Source: an uncultured Bacteroidales bacterium (lineage in GTDB: Bacteria > Bacteroidota > Bacteroidia > Bacteroidales > WCHB1-69). Taken from it: DNA of 64,000 nucleotides. The position numbers and the translations under genes are program-made. The stretch is from positions 1 through 64,000 of the forward strand of contig CAJOKR010000039.1 of NCBI GenBank assembly GCA_905235135.1, read 5' to 3'. The notes beneath the pieces are model-generated. The model had not been told where the DNA came from. It did not search any database and saw nothing but the letters and a program-made list of their open reading frames with translations. How positions within the stretch are numbered: the first letter of the stretch is position 1; every line of letters starts with the position of its first letter. Of the stretch, positions 45,981-54,232 are shown one piece after another.

Positions 45981-46739
45981 ATGAAGCTATTACTGATAAG
46001 CAATTCAACCAACTACAAAGAGCCCTACCTGGGCTGGTGCCAGCCGCTGATCGCAGAATTCCTGCAGGGTACGGCTGACGAAATCCTGTTCGTGCCGTAC
46101 GCCGGCGTGGACGTGGGTGGCAAGGTCTATCCCGAAAGCTACGACAGCTACACGGCTCGCGTGCGTGGCGTGTTCGAGAAATTCGGCAAGAAGGTGGCCT
46201 CCGTTCACGAGGTCAGCGACCCCGTGGCGGCGGTCAACGATGCCAAATTCATCATGGTGGGCGGCGGCAACACCTTTCACTTGGTGGCCGAGCTGCACCG
46301 CAACAAACTCATCAAGCCCATCCGCCGCAAGGTGATGGAAGGCACGCCCTACATGGGCTGGAGCGCGGGCTCCAACGTGGCCTGCCCGACGCTCTGCACC
46401 ACCAACGACATGCCCATCGTGATGCCCGAGAGCTTCGACTGCCTCGACCTGGTGCCGTTCCAGATTAACCCGCACTACATCGACCCCTATCCGGAGGAGA
46501 TCAACGACCGCATCCGTCACGGCGGCGAGACCCGTCAGGTGCGCCTGAACGAGTACTTGGCCGTAAACAAGGAGAAGACCGTCGTGGGGTTGCGTGAAGG
46601 CACCGCCCTGTGGGTCGATCACGAGCGCATCACCCTGAAGGGCACGCGCAACATGATCGTGCTTCGTCACGGCAAGGAGCCCGAGGAGGTCGTCCCCGGC
46701 ACCGTATTTGAATACGATATCACCCCGTGCTTAGCATAA
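45981..46739 (+). CDS. pepE: dipeptidase E (alpha-aspartyl dipeptidase)
   Basis: Serine peptidase of family S51 that cleaves Asp-X dipeptides in the cytoplasm. The 252-residue product shows the nucleophile elbow GWSAGSN with Ser128, GGGNTFHLV at 94-102 and INPHYIDPYPEEINDR. Length is slightly longer than E. coli PepE (229) but normal for the Bacteroidota branch. It directly follows a dispersed repeat and has no clear -7 box of its own. Confidence 0.95.
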   Translation: MKLLLISNSTNYKEPYLGWCQPLIAEFLQGTADEILFVPYAGVDVGGKVYPESYDSYTARVRGVFEKFGKKVASVHEVSDPVAAVNDAKFIMVGGGNTFHLVAELHRNKLIKPIRRKVMEGTPYMGWSAGSNVACPTLCTTNDMPIVMPESFDCLDLVPFQINPHYIDPYPEEINDRIRHGGETRQVRLNEYLAVNKEKTVVGLREGTALWVDHERITLKGTRNMIVLRHGKEPEEVVPGTVFEYDITPCLA

Positions 46740-47113
46740 AGCAGGGGAATTTGTTCACCGAAAACACTGTAGAGACGTGCCATGGCGCGTCTCTACGTGT
46801 TTTATCATGCAATGGCGGCGGCAAGGGTATGGAGCAAACTGCGTCCCGCAGTTTGGGAAGACAACGGTAATCGCCCATCTTTTTCCCCTTTAATTAACTT
46901 CTAAACAACATGTCAAAGAACGTCCGAAACCGTTCGCGAACTGATTTCGACGGCAAAGATACAATGGTGGGAAAGGTGTAGGGTTTGTTGATGAGTATCA
47001 CGAACCCATCACGCAATCCACACATTGAGTATCAGGCAGTTAGAAATGTAAAAAGATGAACATCGAAGAAAAAGACGCCTGTTCGAAGCCACCAGCCCCC
47101 ATGTTCCCAAGAT
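46740..47113. other. intergenic stretch with one GTAGAGACG palindrome
   Basis: The palindrome (TGCCATGGCG core) is at 46769-46796. A minus-strand TATCTTTG-like word at 46952-46959 has no gene behind it. Nothing else is recognisable. Confidence 0.5.
46769..46796. repeat. GTAGAGACG palindrome after pepE
   Basis: GTAGAGACG, TGCCATGGCG core, CGTCTCTAC. Confidence 0.8.
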
Positions 47114-47970
47114 TCAACGTCCTATCTTCCCCATTATCTCCTCCGCCCCTACTTCCATCCTGCTGAACGCAAACAGCTTTTTGCCGAGGTCTTTGAGTGA
47201 TGCGCCGAGGTGATAGACTGTGTCGTCGATAATGAGAAAGCGGTCGTGGTAGCGGTCGCATTCACGCACAATCACAGGCGGGTATTGACGGTTGTGGCGT
47301 TCGAGGTCGAGGTTCAGCGTTTCCGTGACCTTTCGGGTGACAATCTCCGCTGAAACATCCTCTCCCCGTTTCGACAGCAACAGCAGCACAGATTCGTCGA
47401 TGTAATTGTCAATGAGGATGATGCGCACACGAGCCGAGCGAATCAAGTCGGAGGCGAAAGCGTAGGCGTCGAAGATCTGGCCGTCGAAGAATACACCCTC
47501 TTTTGGTGGTAGTGCTGTTCGGACGAAGAGGCCGATTTGTTCCTCAGTTTTGCTGACACGCTGTTCCAATCTCTCAATCCGCTGGTTGACTGCGTAACCG
47601 CGAAGGAGGTATTCTTTCAGCACAGCGTTCGCCCACTGGCGGAACAGGATGCCTTTTTGTGATTTAACTCGGTATCCAACAGAGAGAATCATATCTAAAT
47701 TAAAGTATTCGATATCTCTATTCACTAGACGATCCCCTTCTTGCTGAACTGTCGCAAATTTTGCGACAGTTGATAATCCTCGTAACTCTTGGCTTAGGCG
47801 TTGTTTATATGTTTGCCAATTGTCTTGATGTCTCTATCGAACAACGTGGCCATTTGCTGTCGATTCAACCACACGGTCTCCTCCTCCATCCGCACCTCCA
47901 GCCGGATGCTGTTGTCGGGTTGGTAGAGGATGATTTCACCGTTTTGTCGTAAGTCTATATTCTGTTCCAT
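47114..47970 (-). pseudogene. RhuM-family gene with PLD-like C terminus, frameshifted
   Basis: Begins EQNIDLRQNGEIILYQPDNS and MEEETVWLNRQQMATLFDR (the RhuM N-terminal DNA-binding-like region), then stops after KTIGKHINNA near 47784. One frame over, LSQELRGLSTVAKFATVQQE leads into the intact remainder with LDMILSVGYRVKS. A single base, probably one C of a CCC run near 47785, is missing. The C-terminal part (FFDGQIFDAYAFASDLIRSA, then YHDRFLIIDD and LGASLKDLGKK) looks like a phospholipase D-type half site. Promoter TATCTTTG (minus) at 48014-48021. Related intact-looking gene at 58703-59494. Confidence 0.75.
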
Positions 47971-48013
47971 ACTGTTATAAATTTCGTTTATAGGTTCAAA
48001 GAATTCTATGTTG

Positions 48014-48021
48014 CAAAGATA
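48014..48021 (-). promoter_or_regulatory. -7 box of the first RhuM-family gene
   Basis: Minus-strand TATCTTTG about 43 bases upstream of the ATG. Confidence 0.6.
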
Positions 48022-48095
48022 CAACAAAACGAAGCGTTTGTCAAGAGTTTTGAGAAATTTTTATCCAGCTGGTTTTCAAAGGAATGCGAGTTTCG

Positions 48096-48125
48096 ATTTA
48101 ACAATTCGACGTTGAATTGTTAAAT
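48096..48125. promoter_or_regulatory. perfect 12-bp-arm inverted repeat
   Basis: ATTTAACAATTC, six bases, GAATTGTTAAAT. No T run; lies in the 400-base gap between the divergent RhuM gene and the R-M gene. Confidence 0.55.
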
Positions 48126-48195
48126 TCCGACACGAGATTTGGCAGAAACTGTTCCCCAAGCCCCAGTACCCTACCAGCACCCTCGTTCCAAAGGT

Positions 48196-48262
48196 GTACC
48201 CAAGTCCTACCCAAGTCAAAAGGGCTTGCTTGGACTTGCGAAGTACTTGGGTAGTACTTGGG
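48196..48262. promoter_or_regulatory. large double-unit hairpin upstream of the R-M gene
   Basis: Left arm carries two ACCCAAGTC units (48198-48206 and 48209-48217), the right arm two ACTTGGG units (48245-48262). The arms pair over about 19 bases with one or two mismatches and enclose about 26 bases with further ACTTG words. About 170 bases before the R-M start codon. Confidence 0.6.
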
Positions 48263-48390
48263 AAGGACTTGCCATATACTGTTCAAACCGTGATCCGGAA
48301 TGATTTTGCGTCATGCGTACCCGTCCTATCCCCTCTCATCCCGAATGCAAAAAACATTGCGTTTTTTGCAGATTATATAGCGGAAAATGC

Positions 48391-48398
48391 TATTTTTG
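48391..48398 (+). promoter_or_regulatory. -7 box of the type IIG R-M gene
   Basis: TATTTTTG 31 bases before the ATG at 48430; TTTTTGCAGATT occurs twice (48362-48373, 48393-48404), once over the -33 region and once over the -7 region. Confidence 0.65.
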
Positions 48399-48429
48399 CA
48401 GATTGAATGTGTAATGCCAAATCATTGAT

Positions 48430-51400
48430 ATGTTAGAACTTACCATTACCAAGTCGTTGAACAAGGCATACCGGCAAATCCCTGTTGACCGCGCCGCCTT
48501 CGATAATTTCAAAAAACAGTTGCATTTCCTTTATGAACAGATTTCCTCCGTGAACAGAGAAGAAAAGCTAAAAGGAGATTTGATGGATTTCCTGAAAATG
48601 TCGTTCTATGGGCAAACTTACAAAGTGTCACCCAACGGCGATATCGACTGCGCTATCCATCTTGGTAGTAGCATAGATGACCCAGTCGGTGTTATCTTCG
48701 AGGTTAAGACGCCGACTAACAAATCTGAAATGATTACAAAGGAAGATCTCAACCGCAAAGCCTTGCAAGAATTGCTTCTTTATTACCTCCGGGAGCGTCA
48801 TGCAAAGAAAAACTTCCAGCTCAAACAGCTTGTGGTCACCAATGTTAATGAGTTTTTTGTTTTCGACGCACAGGAGTTCGAACGCTTATTCTACTCCAAC
48901 AAGAAACTCATCAAACGTTTTGAAGAATATAGTGCGGGGGAATTGACCTCTGAAAAGACTGACTTTTTCTACAAAGAGATAGCCGCTGATTTTATTGCCA
49001 AAGTGCTGGATCAGTTGACATTCACTTGGTTCGATATCCAGAAATACAAAATTCCCCTTGACACAGGCAATGATAAGCGCCTCATAGAGCTGTTCAAGTT
49101 TTTCAGTCCAGAACATCTTCTGAAAAAACGCTTCCAAAACGACAGTAACTCTCTCAACACCAAGTTCTATAGCGAACTTTTGTACATCATAGGACTGGAA
49201 GAGGTGGAAGAAAAAGACAGCCATAAGCGCATTATTACACGGCGGAAACAGAACGAACGCTATCCAGCTTCCCTTCTTGAAAATGCTATCAACATATTAG
49301 ACGCAGAAGACTGTATTGACAATGTTGAGGAGCGCTATTATTACGGAAAGACTCGTGAAGAGCAACTCTTCAACATAGCTTTATCCCTAACTATCAATTG
49401 GGTGAACCGCGTATTGTTTCTGAAGCTTCTCGAGGCACAACTTGTAAAATACCACAAAGGGGACCAAAGTTACGCGTTTATGCGAACCACCTTGATTCCT
49501 GATTATGATGAGCTTAACAAACTCTTCTTCCAAGTCCTGGCCAAACGTGTTGCAGATCGTTCCGACACTATCAATGCTAAATATGGCAAGGTTCCGTATT
49601 TGAATAGCTCACTGTTTGAGATTAGCCACTTGGAACGTTACGCAATTCGTATCAGCAACCTTGAAAACAGTGAACTTCCCCTTTATACTGGCACCGTCCT
49701 CAAAGATGGACAAAAGCCTCGCTATAAGCAGCTCCCAACGCTTCGCTATTTGCTTGAATTTCTTGATGCATATGATTTTGCAAGCGAAGGGACAGAAGAA
49801 GTTCAAGAGCAAGCTAAGACGCTTATCAACGCCTCAGTTCTCGGCTTAATCTTCGAGAAAATCAACGGTCACAAGGATGGTTCCGTCTTTACGCCGGGTG
49901 CTGTCACCATGTACATGAGCCGCGAAGCTATCCGACAAACAATAGTTAGACGTTTCAATGAAGAAATGAACTGGAACTGCAAAGACTACGATGACCTTAA
50001 GAACAAAGATATAGAAGACCTTGCTCTCGCCAATGCCATTGTAGATTCCCTGCGTATCTGTGACCCCGCTGTCGGTTCCGGTCACTTTTTAGTATCTGTC
50101 CTTAACGAAATCATCCGTACCAAATACGATCTCGGTATTTTGGTTGACGGATCTGGAAGACGCATCAAAAAACAAGACTATAGCATTGATATAGAGAATG
50201 ATGAACTGCTCGTTTCTGATGAGGAGGGTAATCCTTTCTCTTATACCCCTGGCAATCCTGAAAGCCAACGTGTTCAAGAGACGCTTTTCAACGAAAAGCG
50301 CAAAATCATAGAAGACTGTCTTTTCGGAGTGGACTTGAACCCGAATGCTGTAAACATTTGTCGTCTCCGCCTTTGGATTGAACTGCTGAAGAACGCCTAT
50401 TATACAAAAGAAAGCAATTTCACTGAATTAGAGACACTTCCCAACATTGACATCAACATCAAGGAGGGTAATTCTCTGTTACACCGTTTTGACTTGAATC
50501 AGGACATTTCTGACATACTCCGCAAAAATGGTATTTCTATAAGTGAATATTATAGGGCGGTCAATGATTACAAAAACGCCCACAGCAAAGAGGAGAAACG
50601 GAAACTTGTGGATTACTTGAAGCAAATTAAAGGGAACCTTCGCACTCAAATTGGGCTGAACGATCCCAAACTGAAGAGCAAGCGTCAATTGCAACGCGAA
50701 CTGGACAATCTGACAGCCCCACAACTTTTTGAAATCAGCAAGAAAGAACAGGCTGCGCGTGACAAAAAGGCAAAGGAATTGCAGGTCAAGATAGACAAAA
50801 TTCAAAAAGAGATTGATGAGATCCGTGACAACAAGGTTTTTGTAGATGCTTTCGAGTGGCGCATTGAGTTCCCTGAAGTGTTGGATGAAAACGGCAAGTT
50901 CATCGGATTTGATTGTGTTATTGGCAATCCGCCGTACATACAGCTTCAAAAAATGGGTGCGGATGCCGATGCACTCCAAAAAATGAATTACCAAACCTAC
51001 GAGCGCACTGGCGATATTTATTGTCTGTTCTACGAAATGGGCATGGCATTGTTGAAGCCTGGAGCTTTGTTGTCGTTTATTACTTCAAACAAGTGGATGA
51101 GAGCGGGATATGGTGAATCACTGCGTGAATTTCTTGCCAATCAATGCGACCCGATCTTGTTGATTGATTTTGCCAACAACAAAATATTTGATTCGGCAAC
51201 TGTTCTTGTAAACATACTATCTCTGATAAAAAGAAACAATTTGAAGAAAACACTTGCTTGCTCGGTTGAAGATGGTTTTGACATCGGGAAACTGAGCGAT
51301 TATGTGGAGACACATACACAATACTCCATCTTTGGTAAAGATGCTTGGACCATACTAAGCGACATTGAACTAAGTATCAAAACTAAAGTTGAATCAGTTG

Positions 51401-52155
51401 GTATTCCTCTTAAAGACTGGGATGTAGAAATATACCGTGGTGTTTTGACTGGTTATAACGATGCTTTTATCATCAGCTCAGAGAAAAGAAACGAAATCCT
51501 TGATAATTGCGCTGATGAAGAAGAGCGTGAAAGAACGTCCGCAATCATTCGACCAATTCTTCGCGGACGGGATGTAGCACGGTACAAGTATAATTGGGCT
51601 GATTTGTGGCTGATCAACACCCATAACGGTATTAAAGGCAAATTGGAGCGCATTCATATAGAGGACTACCCTGCTATCAAGCAACATCTTGATTATTATT
51701 GGGATAAGATAGAGTCCAGAGCTGACAAAGGCGGCTCTCCTTATAACCTTCGAAATTGCGCCTATATGGACGAATTTTCGAAGCCAAAAATCGTATGGGG
51801 AAATTTGAACACATCTGGGAGTTATGCACTAGCGCCTGAAAACATGTTCATAAACGCCCCCTCTTGCATGATTGTGCCTGGTAACAGATATCTATTGGCT
51901 GCACTTAATTCCAAAGTGGTAGATTATTACATTCGAACACTTGGAGTCGTTCGTAACGGCGGATTTTTTGAATACAAACCCATGTTTGTTGAAAAAATAC
52001 CTATTCCAAAGATAACGACTGAACAAGAATTGGCCTTTGACGAATTACTATCTTCATCTCTAACTGATAGCGACAGAGACGCCAAGACTGACAAATTGAT
52101 GTGTGAACTATACGGTTTATCAGAAGAAGAAATCAGTTTTCTCCAAAATCAATAA
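48430..52155 (+). CDS. type IIG restriction-modification enzyme, switchable specificity half
   Basis: A 1241-residue single-chain R-M protein that would cut and adenine-methylate DNA. The N terminus has a PD-(D/E)XK site (Asp73 in DIDCAIHLG; Glu91-Val-Lys93 in IFEVKT). The methyltransferase has motif I DPAVGSG (545-551) and motif IV NPPY (833-836), the N6-adenine type. A coiled coil lies near 715-800. The C-terminal part from about residue 900 is the target-recognition region (TaqI/Eco57I-like). At residues 957-962 the gene passes through a perfect 22-bp inverted repeat shared, in frame, with an oppositely oriented alternative C-terminal half at 52133-53044. Hence residues 963-1241 appear exchangeable by inversion. 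AT-rich compared with neighbours, consistent with horizontal acquisition. Confidence 0.92.
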   Translation: MLELTITKSLNKAYRQIPVDRAAFDNFKKQLHFLYEQISSVNREEKLKGDLMDFLKMSFYGQTYKVSPNGDIDCAIHLGSSIDDPVGVIFEVKTPTNKSEMITKEDLNRKALQELLLYYLRERHAKKNFQLKQLVVTNVNEFFVFDAQEFERLFYSNKKLIKRFEEYSAGELTSEKTDFFYKEIAADFIAKVLDQLTFTWFDIQKYKIPLDTGNDKRLIELFKFFSPEHLLKKRFQNDSNSLNTKFYSELLYIIGLEEVEEKDSHKRIITRRKQNERYPASLLENAINILDAEDCIDNVEERYYYGKTREEQLFNIALSLTINWVNRVLFLKLLEAQLVKYHKGDQSYAFMRTTLIPDYDELNKLFFQVLAKRVADRSDTINAKYGKVPYLNSSLFEISHLERYAIRISNLENSELPLYTGTVLKDGQKPRYKQLPTLRYLLEFLDAYDFASEGTEEVQEQAKTLINASVLGLIFEKINGHKDGSVFTPGAVTMYMSREAIRQTIVRRFNEEMNWNCKDYDDLKNKDIEDLALANAIVDSLRICDPAVGSGHFLVSVLNEIIRTKYDLGILVDGSGRRIKKQDYSIDIENDELLVSDEEGNPFSYTPGNPESQRVQETLFNEKRKIIEDCLFGVDLNPNAVNICRLRLWIELLKNAYYTKESNFTELETLPNIDINIKEGNSLLHRFDLNQDISDILRKNGISISEYYRAVNDYKNAHSKEEKRKLVDYLKQIKGNLRTQIGLNDPKLKSKRQLQRELDNLTAPQLFEISKKEQAARDKKAKELQVKIDKIQKEIDEIRDNKVFVDAFEWRIEFPEVLDENGKFIGFDCVIGNPPYIQLQKMGADADALQKMNYQTYERTGDIYCLFYEMGMALLKPGALLSFITSNKWMRAGYGESLREFLANQCDPILLIDFANNKIFDSATVLVNILSLIKRNNLKKTLACSVEDGFDIGKLSDYVETHTQYSIFGKDAWTILSDIELSIKTKVESVGIPLKDWDVEIYRGVLTGYNDAFIISSEKRNEILDNCADEEERERTSAIIRPILRGRDVARYKYNWADLWLINTHNGIKGKLERIHIEDYPAIKQHLDYYWDKIESRADKGGSPYNLRNCAYMDEFSKPKIVWGNLNTSGSYALAPENMFINAPSCMIVPGNRYLLAALNSKVVDYYIRTLGVVRNGGFFEYKPMFVEKIPIPKITTEQELAFDELLSSSLTDSDRDAKTDKLMCELYGLSEEEISFLQNQ
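51294..51315 (+). repeat. left inverted repeat of the specificity switch
   Basis: 22 bp identical to the reverse complement of 53033-53054. It contains the imperfect dyad ATGTG-GAGA-CACAT with a non-palindromic centre. The flanking DNA of the two copies is clearly diverged, so the identity is local. Confidence 0.92.
51520..51557 (+). repeat. internal 38-bp identity with the silent half
   Basis: Identical to the reverse complement of 52788-52825; encodes EERERTSAIIRP in both halves. Could be conserved coding sequence, a trace of gene conversion, or a secondary crossover point. Confidence 0.85.
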
Positions 52156-53044
52156 AACCAATATATAACTGTTCTTCTTTAGTTAAACCATAAAGGTCAA
52201 AAATCTGCTTATCTATTATTATAGCCTTTTCTTGAGTATAATCGTTTTGTATATCCTCGACAAGAGTTGCAAATCGTTGTTCTTGCTCTACAGAAACGCT
52301 AATCACAGGAATGTCATCCATGAAGATTTTGCTCAATTCTCTTGTTTTTCCTTGTAATTCAGGGAATTTGTTTGCAAAACAGAACTTGAAAAGAGAAGAA
52401 TTTAAAAATGCTGTTAAGAATCCGAGCTTCTCTCCTGTCACAATGAAACACTTTTGGTTTGTCAAAAACCCCTTGGTGTCAAACACAAAAGGAAGGAACT
52501 TGGTCATATTCGGATAAATAATTTTTGGCTTCGAAAATTCGTCCCAATAACTGATACTATCCTGTGTTTCAAACCACTTATTATTCGTTTTTTTTCTTGC
52601 TTTTACCTTTTCTCCATCAATAAAATACTCTTTGCCTGTTTGCTCCAATCGCTCCATTCCAAAACCAAGAAGAAATGATTTAAGTGATTGATAATCATCT
52701 ATATTATACTGTCTTGACGGGAATGTCGCAATGATATACTTCTCATCCCAATTGTAACTATAACGCTTGATGTCCCGTCCCCTTAATATTGGTCGAATGA
52801 TTGCGGACGTTCTTTCACGCTCTTCATCACTCTGGCAATTGGAAAGTATTTGCTCCCTTTTTGCCGAATCAATAATAAAAGCATCATTGAACCCTGTCTT
52901 TATTCCATAGTTGATGGAAACATCCCAATCTTTCAATGGTGTGCCAACGGATTCAATCTTTGCTTTGATGGATCGCTCAATGTCGGTCAAAATAGACCAA
53001 GTTTCGAAGGAATCGAACTCAGAATTAACAGCATGTGTCTCCAC
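52133..53044 (-). CDS. silent alternative C-terminal specificity half of the type IIG enzyme
   Basis: About 300 residues homologous to the last 280 residues of the R-M enzyme (shared ESVGxPLKDWDV, GxNDAFII, EERERTSAIIRPILRGRD, DEFSKPKI) but divergent elsewhere, as expected for a different target-recognition domain. It lacks nuclease and methyltransferase parts and a promoter. The frame is open across the inverted repeat (SDYVETH), so inversion would join it in frame after residue 962 of the enzyme. Its stop overlaps the 3' end of the active half by 23 bases, tail to tail. As drawn, a GTG at 53044 lies 11 bases past the recombinase stop on the same strand, so some free specificity polypeptide could be made; this is not shown. 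Confidence 0.88.
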   Translation of the reverse strand: METHAVNSEFDSFETWSILTDIERSIKAKIESVGTPLKDWDVSINYGIKTGFNDAFIIDSAKREQILSNCQSDEERERTSAIIRPILRGRDIKRYSYNWDEKYIIATFPSRQYNIDDYQSLKSFLLGFGMERLEQTGKEYFIDGEKVKARKKTNNKWFETQDSISYWDEFSKPKIIYPNMTKFLPFVFDTKGFLTNQKCFIVTGEKLGFLTAFLNSSLFKFCFANKFPELQGKTRELSKIFMDDIPVISVSVEQEQRFATLVEDIQNDYTQEKAIIIDKQIFDLYGLTKEEQLYIGFIDFGEN

Positions 53045-53054
53045 ATAATCGCTC
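53033..53054 (-). repeat. right inverted repeat of the specificity switch
   Basis: Perfect inverted partner of 51294-51315. It touches the stop codon of the serine recombinase gene (53055-53057). Confidence 0.92.
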
Positions 53055-53663
53055 CTATTCTTCCTTCAAAAAAGTGTTTACAAATCGACACAAAGTGTTG
53101 CGGTCCACTTTGCAGATGACAGCTATTTTTCGTCGTGATATCCCAGCCTTCAACAATTCCGATATTAGGTTTTTCTTGGGGTAGAGCTTGTACTTTTTTT
53201 CATCCGTCTTCTTGCCAACAGGCCGTCCCAAAACAACACCGTCTGCCTTTTTTCTCGCCAACGCCTCTTTCGTCCGCTGGCTGATGAGGTTTCTTTCAAT
53301 CTCTGCCGACAATCCAAAAGCAAATGCCAGCACCTTGCTCTGGATGTCGTCACCAAGACGGTAATTGTCCTTGATGGTCCACACCCGACATTCTTTCTTC
53401 ATACAAAGGCTCAGGATTTCCATAATCATGAAAAGGCTTCTGCCCAATCGGGACAGCTCGGCACAGATAATCAAATCGTCTTTCTGAACTTTCTTCAACA
53501 GCCGCCCCAGCTCCCGTTTGTCATAATTCTTGGTTCCGCTGATGGTTTCCTCAATCCAGCCGTCAATGTGCAGGTTCTCTTTCAAGCAGAAGTTGTTAAT
53601 CTCAAAGCGTTGGTTCTCCACCGTCTGCTTATCGGAGGAGACGCGAATGTAACCGTAAATCAT
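53055..53663 (-). CDS. serine recombinase (DNA invertase/resolvase family)
   Basis: A 202-residue small serine recombinase of the Pin/Hin/resolvase type. Catalytic Ser in YGYIRVSSDKQT (residues 3-14); ELSRLGRS holds the family's conserved arginine; FGLSAEIERNLISQRTKEAL is the long E helix; the C-terminal LLKAGISRRKIAVICKVDRNTLCRFV is the helix-turn-helix. Its 3' end abuts the right inverted repeat of the specificity switch, so it is the obvious candidate to catalyse the inversion. Serine invertases are known in Bacteroides (Mpi type). Own promoter TATCTTTG (minus) at 53679-53686. Confidence 0.92.
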   Translation of the reverse strand: MIYGYIRVSSDKQTVENQRFEINNFCLKENLHIDGWIEETISGTKNYDKRELGRLLKKVQKDDLIICAELSRLGRSLFMIMEILSLCMKKECRVWTIKDNYRLGDDIQSKVLAFAFGLSAEIERNLISQRTKEALARKKADGVVLGRPVGKKTDEKKYKLYPKKNLISELLKAGISRRKIAVICKVDRNTLCRFVNTFLKEE

Positions 53664-53678
53664 ATCTTTGCTTTTTTA

Positions 53679-53686
53679 CAAAGATA
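53679..53686 (-). promoter_or_regulatory. -7 box of the serine recombinase gene
   Basis: Minus-strand TATCTTTG 15 bases before the ATG. A second TATCTTTG in plus orientation (53663-53670) overlaps the start codon, forming an inverted pair around CTTTTTTA. Confidence 0.65.
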
Positions 53687-53748
53687 CGGTTATTAAATAA
53701 CGTTGTATAAAACGGCAGCGATGTTTTACCGTTTCAACCATCCAAGTA

Positions 53749-54087
53749 TCAAATACCATACAACATTGCGCCCAGAATAGGGTTGTCTTCTTTTATTTTC
53801 TCTCTGCATGCCCTGTCTCTTGCATTAACAAAGGCTGACCTAATATCCCACTCATTCTCATCATCCATCATATACCTGCGTTCTTCCGTATCGAGCACAT
53901 CGCATTGCTTGCCATTGTCGTCCCAGAGCTCGTCTATGTCGAAAAAGTCGCTCATCTCCGAGAGCTCATACCAGGCCACGCATTTCCCATCATACCGCAT
54001 GGCATCCTTTATCTTGTTGTACATGTACTCCTCAAGCGCTATCCGCTGCGCTATGTCCAACGGTCCGGTTATGATCTGTTTTTCCAT
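53749..54087 (-). CDS. small acidic protein of unknown function
   Basis: A 112-residue, strongly acidic protein (KQIITGPLDIAQRIALEEYM at the N terminus; DFFDIDELWDDNG and MMDDENEWDIR within). The start at 54087 is chosen because the -7 box TACCTTTG occupies 54122-54129 (minus strand). No family recognised. Acidic proteins beside R-M genes are sometimes anti-restriction or regulatory, but nothing here proves that. Confidence 0.6.
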   Translation of the reverse strand: MEKQIITGPLDIAQRIALEEYMYNKIKDAMRYDGKCVAWYELSEMSDFFDIDELWDDNGKQCDVLDTEERRYMMDDENEWDIRSAFVNARDRACREKIKEDNPILGAMLYGI

Positions 54088-54111
54088 ATCTCTACGATTA
54101 CGATTTTGGCA

Positions 54112-54154
54112 TTTCAGACTGCAAAGGTACAAAACTTTTGAAAGCTATTCACAA
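54112..54154 (-). repeat. promoter-containing 43-bp direct repeat, copy 1
   Basis: Identical to 54190-54232. On the minus strand it carries TTGTG (54150-54154) and TACCTTTG (54122-54129), a complete promoter for the acidic protein gene. Confidence 0.9.
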
Positions 54155-54189
54155 CAGCCGCAGCCTGGCATGGAAGATCGTGAAGACTG

Positions 54190-54232
54190 TTTCAGACTGC
54201 AAAGGTACAAAACTTTTGAAAGCTATTCACAA
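54190..54232 (-). repeat. promoter-containing 43-bp direct repeat, copy 2
   Basis: Second identical copy, 78 bases upstream in the direction of transcription. It overlaps the 3' end of the next gene (54223-54678), so it reads as a tandem promoter made by duplication. Confidence 0.9.
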
